A stretch of DNA of 64,000 bases from contig JAYKYS010000005.1 of the NCBI GenBank assembly GCA_036924285.1, positions 2,666,001 to 2,730,000 of the forward strand. The letters are read 5' to 3'. The notes beneath the pieces were generated by a model. It did not search any database. It had not been told where the DNA came from and saw nothing but the letters and a program-made list of their open reading frames with translations. Both the position numbers and the translations under genes were made by a program. This DNA comes from Asterella californica. Taxonomy: Eukaryota > Streptophyta > Marchantiopsida > Marchantiales > Aytoniaceae. Positions 54,712 to 64,000 of the stretch are shown here, piece by piece (the stretch's first letter is position 1; the number at the start of each line of letters is the position of its first letter).

Positions 54712-56759
54712 CTATCTTGCAACCTCCGGAGCAGTTTCCTTCTGCTCACCATCAACAACCTCCACCTCCATTGTGTGAAAGACTCCTATAGTCCTAGTTG
54801 CAAGCTCCACACTCTCTCTTACTGCATCTCATGATATCCAAGGATGAAGAACTCCACAAGCCTCGTCCCCAGCCTTTGTCTCCACCGATCCGAGAGACAA
54901 AGAGCTCATAAGTGTCAAAACAGTAACACACGTCAACCACATCCGACACTACTCAGCCAATCCAAGACTAACAATCCACGTCAAGCAATTCAAGTCTATT
55001 GCTTGATCCAATACTTGACGACGTGAAACCTCTGACATCAAACTTACTATCGTCGTACTCGTAGAAAACTCCATCGCTCGCTCTCTCTCATCGGCATTGA
55101 GCTCCACCAACTGTCATAACTGGCATCTCACACAAGCCTAGGTCCTCCATCTCTATAAGCATGTGACGGCGAAAAGCTCACCAAAGTGGACAATGCTATC
55201 ATGAGCCGTCTCACTAGGTTTACCACTGTCATGGGTGACTTATCGACGACTCTCACTACTTGAGATCGTCGCTTACATCCAAGATACCATCAACTATGAG
55301 GTGCGCTGGTCGTCTCACTGCATCGTGTGCACGCTTGAGCACCTCCCTCGATAACAAGTTCGTCCATCACAACCGTGGACGATGTGCATGAGATCTCACT
55401 TTCACTGCATCCAACAACACTGCAGGTCTGACCCCGGACCGCACCTAGTGCACACTCGTCATCTGTATACGAGCATCATCAAACAAAAGAACGTACAAGA
55501 TATACGTTAAAGAATCCACCTGATGCATATGGAGATGTTGTAACATCCATAACATCTCTCAAAACATACTAGATCGTGGATCATAAACCCTAACCTCTCC
55601 CAGCATATTTGTGATCTTGATAAGGTCACCCGGCTATCACCAAGTGAATGGTGCCAACCAACGTGAGATCATGCATCTCCAACAGCGAAATATCTTATGA
55701 TAATGCTTGCTGGTATTCTCTAATGGCTGATATGGACAAACAACTCAAGATATCTCTACACCAAGCGTACCACATGACGTAATGAGATGCGTCTCACAAT
55801 CTCATCTCTCTCCACATACAAGTTCGCTGTATTCGTATGACTGCCTGCAATTCCGCAACCAAACTTGTGCTGATCTCTCCAAACAACTGTAGCCCACATA
55901 CACTTTCCTCTGGATATTACTATACGATAGAAGTCGTATCCAATGATGATAAGGTCACAAGACCAGTAGCAAGAACAACCCTTTGTTCCTCTACTAGCAA
56001 TACAAAGGCTTCACTCCAAACCTGCTACACCAACCGATCAGCATACTGCTGCAACTCTCCACTCGAACTCCAGAATGAAACATCCAAGGCAGATGGTACT
56101 ACCATAGTCATGCTAGGTATGTCTCTCACCTCTTCAAAGACAGGAGTATCCTCCGCATGGGCAATGTCCTCTAACAAATCGTCTGGTCAAGTGATAATCG
56201 AATTGAATCTTGCAAGAGATGCCATCGTCCCTGGTGTAAGCTCCGTTGTCTCAACTCTAGCATTGAACCACACTGATAAGCGGCTCATTCGTCTCTCACC
56301 AGACTGCCAACCTGGTCTATAAGATGTTGTCTTCGTCCAATAATCTATCACGAACCTCATAGGATATAACACAGCACCTCCAACCAATACATCATAAGAC
56401 TCCGTGGTCATAACAATGGCCTTGGTCTTCACCATAGAGCCATCTGCGAGATGACCTGATCGAACACTCACCGTCAACTTCTCGCATGTCATGTGTAGAG
56501 TGGTACCTCTTGATCCTCTTAGAGATGTCTGTAGATGGAATGGACATCTCTCCACCTCGGACTTCCTCAAACCCAAACCAATGCACGCCGCATTCCTCAA
56601 CATCAACGGTTGAGCTCTAGAGTCTAACAAGACTTTCTGCGATCGATACACCTTCCTTGAAGATGTCAGCAAACATAAGATATCACTTTTGGTTTCCAAC
56701 AACACCACACCTGGTGCCAAACCAACATGATCAATCGCCGGTCTAGCTGGTAACTCATC
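54712..56759 (-). pseudogene. Element O copy 2: methyltransferase and protease, decayed
   Basis: Starts (3' side) at the conserved UAG with the CAATCA context. Methyltransferase similarity spans about 54,780-55,910 at DNA level but is broken by many stops. The protease region at 56,187-56,765 is still open, with VLLDSRAQPLML (the active-site DSG now DSR) and YDVLVGGAVLYPMRF. The loss of the active-site Gly by a G-to-A change fits the general transition decay. Confidence 0.75.
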
Positions 56760-57051
56760 TGTCACGTCAGTTTGGCACCTCGGCTATGTTGATCGAGTGC
56801 GAAGTGACGAATACTGGTAAGGCCGTTAGTGCCGTTAGGGCGAGTTGGTGGGAGAGCCCACTAAGGGTATACTTTGCAGATAGGGCTTGGAGGTCTTAGT
56901 TCTTCGAGTTGAGCCTTCAAGCTCCTGGCTATGATGGATAGTCTTGATGAGTGCAATCTGGATTCTCTGCGAGCATAGAGTGGATTTGGCTCGACTTTGG
57001 TGATTGTTTAATGCCCGTTGGCATGGTGGAGTGAGTACATACCATTTATCA
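56760..57051 (+). repeat. Repeat A1 of element O copy 3
   Basis: Collinear with A1 of element O but drifted. It ends at 'accatttatc' and is followed by the leader phrase 'actcgaagaactcag' (element O: 'actcaaagaactcag'). Confidence 0.8.
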
Positions 57052-58697
57052 CTCGAAGAACTCAGATTGCGAGGTCTGATTGAGAGCTTTCAGGTCGCGG
57101 ATTTCAGCCGATGATATCTCCGGAGTGGGCAGATCGTTGGTAGCTTCGATTTGCGAGTGCACGCGTGCACGGAGTGGTTTTTTTGGTTGGGTGATCAATC
57201 GTTGTGACGATTGTTGTCGTTTGAACCTGTTCTTGGTTGATTTGGTGGTGAGGTAGTGCGGAAGCGCTGCTGGAATTTCTTGTGACGGGTTGATGTGGTC
57301 GATTTGTGTCAAGTTGAGGTTAGTAGAAGTACGTCGGCGGATGTGGAGTTGTCATGAGTCGACAATTTCTGAGACTGGAGAGTGTAGTAGGTGCGCGTTG
57401 GGAAGACAATTTCAACGCATCAAAAATAGTTCGATTTGGTGAAGGATCGAAGAAGTTACAAGCCGAAGAAGGTCGTAGGTGATCTAAAATTTGATGTAAA
57501 CCCGCCTGCGAGTGCCAATTTGACAGATTTCGATCTTTTGGAGTGCAATTTCGACCTCCGAGTTGCTGTTTTGCGTGTGTCCTCTTCATACACGTCCTTC
57601 TTGTGGTGTTTGTTTTCCCAAGCGGACCGGAGCGGAGAATGAGCGGCAGTGTCGAGGTGTGAAGTGCGTGTTAGTAGGTTTCGAGGAGCAGAGGTGCGTG
57701 AGTGCGGAGGCGTGAGAACAAAAGTGCGAGAGTGCGGAGGCGGAGCAGAGCTCGCGCCCGTCGTAAGTCAGCTTGCTGGCGTGCGTGAGAGAGATATCCA
57801 AGTTTCAATTGTGTGGGAAGTGTAAAACCAACTAGTCATCCATCCCAACACTATTCTTGGATCTGGACTCTTAACTCTGTAGTCTTAGCTTTGGCTTTAT
57901 CACTAGACCAATAGCTCTTGGTGTCTTCTAGGGATGCGTGCAAGTACTTATGAACTTGTTTAAGGTAGTAGGAGACCTTCTCGCACGTTCCTAGAGGAGT
58001 GGTAGGACGACCTCATAATATTAGGGGGAAGCTATAGTTGTGGTAGTGTTTGCCTATACCGTAGAGACGCATATGGAGACAGTTGTCTTGGGTGAGTTAG
58101 TACAGCTACCACGTGGATGTTTTTGGAGCTACTAGAGGTGTAGATATCTAGTTAGTGACCACAAGTATCATTTACGACGGTTGGTGATCATATATTGTGC
58201 ATGTGGTCACCGAAGAGAAGTCGTCAGTCCGGGTGGGTTAGATTTCTCTTTATGTGAATGTTTGAGTGTGGAGCCTTATCGTTTGGACTTCTTGTGGTTG
58301 GAACCCCTCTATATTCTACTTCTTGTTTGTGCGTCACGTTTGCTTGTGTTGGCGCTTGATTTCTGGAGTGAGTTCACTCTAGTGTGCTGTCGGTAGTGAG
58401 ACTGAAGTTGTGGACCAGTCAGACTATCTTTGTCTCTCACGCGGTGCTGTTGGAGTGACGACCAACAGACCGTGAGAGGCTGCATGTGGTGATGGTAGAT
58501 AAAGGTTGTCCTTACTTTGACCGCCTAGTAGAGAATATGTGAGCTTAGTAGGAGCGGGGTTAGGCAAGTGGTGGTTACGGTGGTGACGGAGATTTCGACG
58601 TTTTGGTTGGAGAGTGTGTTATCTTGATTCTTTCATCACGGAGTTCTCGAGAGGTTCTGGTGGGGACTTCTTGGACATTGGGTATACGCGGAGTGGG
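57052..58697 (+). other. Leader of element O copy 3
   Basis: Matches the element O leader in order, including the antisense Pol III promoter-like segment at about 57,835-57,911 (reverse-strand 'ggatggatgac' and 'tggtctagtg') and the 'gtgcggaggcg' repeats near 57,690-57,745. No sense gene. Confidence 0.55.
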
Positions 58698-61060
58698 ATG
58701 AGGTACCGACTACCTACACCATTACCGTCGGTTGTTTCAGAGGACGAGTCAGACGCAGACAACGCATTTTCTGATGGTGAGTCTAGTGTCGTCACACCGT
58801 TGTTGTAGGACATGGACGAGATCTATGAGGTCACGAAGAGACCTCGACGTTACTCGGGTACAGTTGGTACCATTGAGCTGGATGACTTCATCTAGAAGTT
58901 TGACAGTTGGTGCGACTTGCAACAGATGTGGAACCCACAGCTATTTACATCTTTTATGACGTGGAAGGGTTTGTTCCAACACTTGGAAGGACCGCCGATG
59001 GACGATTATCATGAGTTCAGGCGAGATAAAAATGTTGAGATCGAGTTGTGGAGGTAACATTGGTCTCCCAACTACGTTTCTATCACTACTGGCGCAGTTT
59101 CAAGAGGCGTAGCACCTACGAGTTCGGGTGCCAGTAGCAGTGATACATCCACAAGTGACGGAGTACCTACTACCAGCGGTGCATGCACAAGTAGTGGAGC
59201 AGGTGGTAGTGTGAGCGGGATACCACCAGGGTTTAACCTTATGGTTCAATTCTTTCACTGTTTGAGGAAGAACTATCAGGATGTGCGGACCGACAAGTTG
59301 AGGAGTCTGCAGGAGTTCCAGCGCAAGATTGGAGAGAGCCTACGCGAGGCGTTTATCGCATGAGGCGATTGATCAGCGTTATCCAAGGAATGACGGAAGC
59401 ATAGGCAGTCCAGTTCTGATATGGAATACTAGACAAAGAGCTGCGTAGGAGAGTTAGAGATGTCACTCTCCTTAGAGATACCGCTCCGACGTTGACGGTT
59501 GTCTTTGGTTTGGCTGAGCGGATAGAGCTCAACATGGTAGAGACGCATCACATGAGGCGACCTCTTCTTCTCGAGGATCACAGGCTGCGCAACAGCATGG
59601 TGGTGGTGGGAGTAAGGATCGTGCTGAACACTCACGATCCTATGGAGGTGCTGGAGGATCTGATGGACAGAAGCCCATGCCGTCTTTCTCTAGTCAGCAG
59701 CAAGTAGGTCCTTGTTGGACGTGTGATGATCCTCATCAGCAGAAAGATTGTTCACAAAAGAGAGGTAGTTATGAGACATATGGGACGTCTCAAGCGGTGC
59801 CTAGGCACTGTGAGCATTGCGGACGACCAGGTCATAGCAGTGACCGTTGTTTTGATCTCCACCTCGAGCTACGGCAAGGGAAGGCTGATCGTGGACGAGG
59901 CGGAGGAGCTCAAGGAGGCCGTGGTGGTCGAGCTGGAGGTAGAGGTCCAGCACCTGAGAGAGGATCAATCGGACCACCGCTTACTTTGACATCGGAAGCA
60001 AGTATGGCTGCTCGGATTGAGCAATTGGAGCAGAGGATAGCTAGTATGACTATGGCTCAGCGGAGATCTGATGGAACAGAAGCTTTCACGTCTTATGGAG
60101 GAGATGGAGGAGACTTCGACTTGATGACAGGTGTGGCGTAGATTGAGACATCTACGACGGTGACTCGAGGTGCAGTACGTGCCTCTGAGCCACGAGGTGC
60201 GTCAATGAAGTTGGATCCACAACGCGGGGAGGCTGGTCAGGCTTCCTCAGTCATTCACGTTATCAGAGGCGTTGAGGACCACGTCTATGGTTCTTAAACG
60301 ATCTATCGATGGTGCAGTGGAGTTGGAGGCATCGACATCCAGGAGTGGAGGTGATGCGAGTAAACTCTTGACGTCTGTAGATGCGACGTCGAACTTGATA
60401 TTGAGAGCGACTAATGCAGTTTTGCGAGCCCTATTATTCTCAGCCACGGATATGAAAGCATTGGGAGTCAACTTGGCTCCAGTGTTCCAGTTGACGGTCA
60501 CGCTCAGTGAGAGCGAGGATATAGTTATCTCTAGTGCTGAAGTGGTTCAGCGAGAGATGGTAGACGTGTCCATGGAGTCGAGGATCATGACAGCTACTAG
60601 TGGTACTTGGCAAGCGGCGACTGCCAGGCTAGATGAGTTATCAGCTACACCGACAATTGACCATGCTGGATTGGCACCATGTGTGATGTTGTTGGACAAC
60701 AGAAGTGATATCTTCTGTTTGGTGGCACCTTCAAGGAAGGTGTATCGACCGCAGAAAGTGTTGTTAGACTCTGGAGCCCAACTGTTAATGTTGGGGAAGA
60801 CGACGTATATCGGTTTGGGTCTGAGGAAGTCCGAAGTGGAGAGATGTCCATTCCAGTTACAGACATCTCTAGAGGGATCAGGAGTTACAACTCTACACAT
60901 GACACGCGAGTTGCTGATGATGAGAGTTAGACCAGATCATTCCACAGATGGCTCTATGGTGAAGGCCAAGGCTATCGTTACGGCCACGGAGTCTTATGAT
61001 GTATTGATTGGAGGTGCTGTATTATACCCTATGGGGTTCGTAATCGACTACTAGACGAAG
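58698..61060 (+). pseudogene. Element O copy 3: gag, zinc knuckles and protease, decayed
   Basis: Starts at the ATG of 'MRYRLPTPLP', which is the probable family start codon. Gag pieces follow in shifting frames. The zinc knuckles are still readable near 59,715-59,850 (CWTCDDPHQQKDC and CEHCGRPGHSSDRC). The protease frame at 60,272-61,054 has VLLDSGAQLLML and YDVLIGGAVLYPMGF, then a TAG where element O has a Trp codon. Frame changes occur near 59,360, between 59,530 and 59,680, and near 60,140-60,270. Confidence 0.8.
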
Positions 61061-62682
61061 ACAACATCTTACAGATCGGATTGACGGTCTGGTGAGAGAC
61101 GAATGAGCCGCTTACCAGTGCGGTTCAGTGCTAGAGTTGGGACAACGGAGCTTACATCAGAGACGATGACATCTGTTGCAGGATTCAGTTCGGTCATCAC
61201 TTGGCCTGACGAGTTGTTAGAAGACAATGCCCATGCGGAGGATACTCCAGTCTTTGAGGAGGTGGAGGACATGCCTAGCATGTCTACGTTAGTACCATCT
61301 ACCTTGGATGTTTCATTCTGGAGTTCGAGTGGAGATTTGCAGCAGTATGCTGATCGGTTGGTGCAGCAGGCTTGGAGTGAAGTCTTTGTACCGTCAGTAG
61401 AGGAACATCGGGATGTTTCTGTTACTGACCCTGTGACCTTAACACCGTTGGATACTACTCTCATTGCATGGCAGTATCCAAAGAAGGGTGTGTGTGTGCT
61501 AGAGCTGTTTGGAGAGATCAACACAGGTTTGGCTGCGGTATTGCTGGCAGACATACAAGTACAGCGATACTTGTATGTGGAGAGAGATGAGGTCACAAGA
61601 CGCGTCTCATTGCGTCACGTGGCACGTTTGGTGCAGAGATATCTTGAGTTGTTGCCTATATCAGCTGTTAGATGATACCAGCAAGTATTATCGTCAGATA
61701 TTTTACTGCAGGGGGCGCAGAATGCCACGTTTGTTGACATCATTCACTTGGTGATAGCCGGGTGGTCATGTCAAGGTCACACGCGTGCTGGGTGAGGTCA
61801 GGGGTTTCATGACCCGCGATCTAGGATGTTCTGAGAGATGTTACGGATCTTACGACATCTCCAGATGCATCAAGTGGATTCTCCAGCTTACATCTTGGAG
61901 AACGTTCCTTTGTTGGGTGATGCTCGTGCACATATGATGACGAGTGTGCACCAGGTGCGGTCATGGATCAGACCGGCAGTGTTGTTAGATGCAGCGAGAG
62001 TGGGATTTCGTGCACATCATCCACGATTGTGGTGGACAAACTTGTTACCGAGGGAGGTGCTCAAGCGCACACACTATGCAGTGAGAAGACCAGCGCACCT
62101 CACAGTTGATGGCATCTTGGATGCAAGGCGATGATCTCAAGTAGTGAGAGTCGTTGATAAGTCACCCATGGCAGTGGTGAACCTAATGAGACGATCTATG
62201 GCAGCGTTACTCACTTTGGTGAGTTTTCCAGCACATGCTTACAGAGATGGAGGACTTGGGCTTGTGTGGAATGTTCGGTTATAATAGTTGGTGGAGCCCA
62301 ATGTCAACGAGAGAGAGAGAGAGCGATGGGTTTTCTAACGAGTACGACGGCAGTAGCTTCAATGTCAGAGGCTTCACGTCGTCAAGTGTTGGATCAAGCA
62401 ATGGACTTGAACTGCTTGACATGGATTGTTAGTCTTGAATTGGTTGAGCAGCGTCGGATGCGATTGATAGCTGTTACTGCTCGGACACTCTTGAGCTCTT
62501 TGCCTACCGGGTCGGTGAAGGCTGGGGGTGAGGCATGTGGAGTTCGTCATCCTTGGACATCATGGGATGTCATAAGAGAGAGTGTGGAGCTTGCAGCTAG
62601 AACTGCAGAAGTTTTTCGCACAGTAGCGGTGGAGGTTGTTGGTGATGAGCAAAAGAAAACTGCTCCAGAGGCTGCAAGATAG
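61061..62682 (+). pseudogene. Element O copy 3: methyltransferase, decayed
   Basis: Motif I survives (GVCVLELFGEINTGLAAVL, with Gly-to-Glu and Ser-to-Asn changes), as do the motif IV segment as DNA (catalytic PCQ now SCQ), motif VI (YILENVPLL) and the C-terminal 'RRQVLDQAMDLNCLTWIVS'. Stops at about 61,673 and 61,797 and a frame change near 62,300 inactivate it. It ends at the conserved UAG followed by CAGTCA. Confidence 0.82.
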
Positions 62683-64000
62683 CAGTCAACGACTTCGTCT
62701 TCTATCTCTAGCATGGTGACAGAGGATACTTGGGAGCCAAAGATTGGACCCAAGCTTATAAGAGAGGAGAGACGAAGAGTTCAGAGATTCTTGAAGAGTT
62801 ACATGAATTGTTTTACCTTCAGTATGAAGGATTTGGGTACCTTGAAGGGACTTGGTATACGGATCGACTTATCTAATGACACGTCAATCTTCCAACGTCT
62901 TTATAAGTACAATGATATGGAGAGAGCCTTGATCCAGAGTATGACTCAAGACTTGTTGGAGGTTGGGTTGGTGGAGATGTCGCATGGAGAGTATGCATCT
63001 GCCACAGTTATGCCAGCAAAGAAGGATATGTATGACAACTACACAGATAGGCGTATGTGTGGAGACTACCGTCTTATCAATCGACAGACGAAGTCTGATA
63101 AGTATGCCATGCCGACATTGAGGAGATCTTTGATGCAGTGGAGCATGTGAAGGTCTTCAGTACTTTGGATCTTTGAGCAGAGTATCATCAGTTGCCGGTG
63201 AGAGAAGAAGATAAGTCCAAGACAGCTTTTTAGAGAATTGACTCTCACGATAAGGATTGTTTGTATCAGTGGCGGTTCTTACCATTTGGGTTGAAGAACT
63301 CTCCTGCTGAGTTCCAAATGATGATGGACAGAATCCTAGCAAGATCAGATTTTGTCAGATGTAATATTGACGACATTTTGGTCTATAGTGCTACAATGGA
63401 GGAGCACGAGAGACACTTACGGGATGTGTTCGAGCAGTTGAGAGCTCATGTGTTGAAGTTACACCCTGGGAAGTGCAAGTTCTTCCAGGAGTTGGTAGAG
63501 TATCTGGGCCACACCATCTATCCAGGTGGGTTGGGTGTTCAACAGACAAAGGTTGAGGCTATTGCACGTATCCCACGCCTCACAGATGTGAGTCGAGTTC
63601 GAGCATTTGTTGATTTGACGAACTTCTATCGTCTTTACGTGACGAGGTTTAGTGCAATTGCGAAGCCATTGACCAAGCTGATGAAGGTGGACCAAGAGTG
63701 GCAGTGGAGAGATGAGCAGGAACGAGCTTTCATAGAGCTCAAGGATAGGTTGACATCTTGAGGAGATCCGTTAGGGGCGTCCTTTCCAACTGCACACCGA
63801 TTGGAGTATGTTGGGACTTGGATCAGTGCTAACTCAGCATGATGATGAGAAAAAAGAGTTCGTGGTGGCGTATGCCAGTCGCTCCAACAATTCAGCGGAG
63901 GCGAGGTATAGTTCGTACGAGGGAGAGTGTTTGACGACAGTGTGGGCTGTTGCACACTTTTGATGTTATCTGTTTGAGAACCCCTTTACTCTCATCACTG
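62683..64000 (+). pseudogene. Element O copy 3: RT and start of RNase H, decayed
   Basis: Continues after the UAG in the same frame, with a Trp codon (TGG) at the position where element O and copy 2 have stops. RT motifs are MCGDYRLINRQT, FLPFGLKNSPAEFQMMM and a mutated NIDD in place of YIDD. The connection 'RVRAFVDLTNFYRLYV' follows, then RNase H pieces up to the window end. A frameshift lies near 63,110 and stops occur near 63,174 and 63,760. Confidence 0.82.

Larger units (their letters stand above)
52172..56759 (-). mobile_element. Element O family copy 2 (decayed, cut by copy 3 at its 5' side)
   Basis: Its sense 3' end shows the same B1-A2-B2 order. The body then runs backwards through RNase H, RT, the conserved UAG, methyltransferase and protease, and stops abruptly at 56,759 within the protease region, where the plus-strand copy begins. 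About 1.2 kb covering the integrase core and PHD finger is deleted near 52,810. Compared with element O, most differences are C/T and G/A transitions, and many create stops. The rest presumably lies beyond the window. Confidence 0.85.
56760..64000 (+). mobile_element. Element O family copy 3 (decayed, runs off the window)
   Basis: Begins with TGTCACGTCAG of repeat A1 directly after 'aactcatc' of copy 2's protease gene, so it inserted into copy 2 in the opposite orientation. Order: A1, leader, gag, zinc knuckles, protease, methyltransferase, UAG, RT, RNase H. It is broken by many frameshifts and stops. Its 5' terminus has A without B, as in element O, which independently supports the split-repeat layout. 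The 3' end is outside the window. Confidence 0.85.

Noticed and set aside
1..64000. CRISPR arrays, bacterial operons or an integrated bacteriophage
   Set aside because: Spliceosomal introns, plant uORFs and eukaryotic transposons show a plant nuclear sequence, and no regularly spaced short repeats were seen.

Overview
The window is nuclear DNA of a streptophyte plant. Two tandem genes encode plant-type S-adenosylmethionine decarboxylase (AdoMetDC). Each has the tiny + small upstream-ORF leader known from plant AdoMetDC genes, with an intron splitting the small uORF. Almost everything else is transposable-element DNA in AT-rich spacer. A seedless-plant or charophyte grade is possible but cannot be settled from this sequence.

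Layout. 1-3.7 kb: AT-rich spacer with one copy of a dispersed hairpin repeat. 3.76-7.44 kb: AdoMetDC copy 1, whose C-terminus is disrupted. 7.5-18.5 kb: spacer with a decayed PIF/Harbinger transposon (transposase about 10.2-11.2 kb, Myb/SANT-like partner about 12.0-13.1 kb). 18.5-22.2 kb: AdoMetDC copy 2, intact. 22.2-24.0 kb: spacer with a perfect 21-bp foldback. 24,011-42,695: a Ty3/Gypsy-type element on the minus strand (element O), interrupted at 26,935-35,883 by a younger plus-strand Gypsy element (element I). 43-50.5 kb: remnants of a MULE and of at least two other LTR elements. 52,172-56,759 (minus) and 56,760-64,000 (plus): two decayed relatives of element O, the second inserted in the first, head to head.

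The most interesting system is the element-O family. With element I and one target-site copy subtracted, gag, protease, a DNMT3-like cytosine-C5 DNA methyltransferase, RT, RNase H, integrase and a C-terminal PHD finger lie in one reading frame of about 2,388 codons. The frame is crossed by one UAG that all three copies share, always followed by CARYYA, the tobamovirus-type readthrough context. The repeats are not ordinary LTRs: they read A1-internal-B1-A2-B2, a split-direct-repeat layout normally associated with tyrosine-recombinase retroelements, yet this element has a DDE integrase and a 4-bp target duplication. A segment resembling tRNA A-box and 5S C-box promoter elements lies antisense in its leader.

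Element I (8,949 bp, LTRs of 1,326 bp with five differences by eye) is a separate Gypsy lineage. Its gag-protease and pol frames overlap, and the overlap holds a GGGTTTT slippery heptamer, a 7-nt spacer and a predicted H-type pseudoknot, as expected for -1 ribosomal frameshifting.

All calls come from reading sequence and translations by eye; no database search was run.
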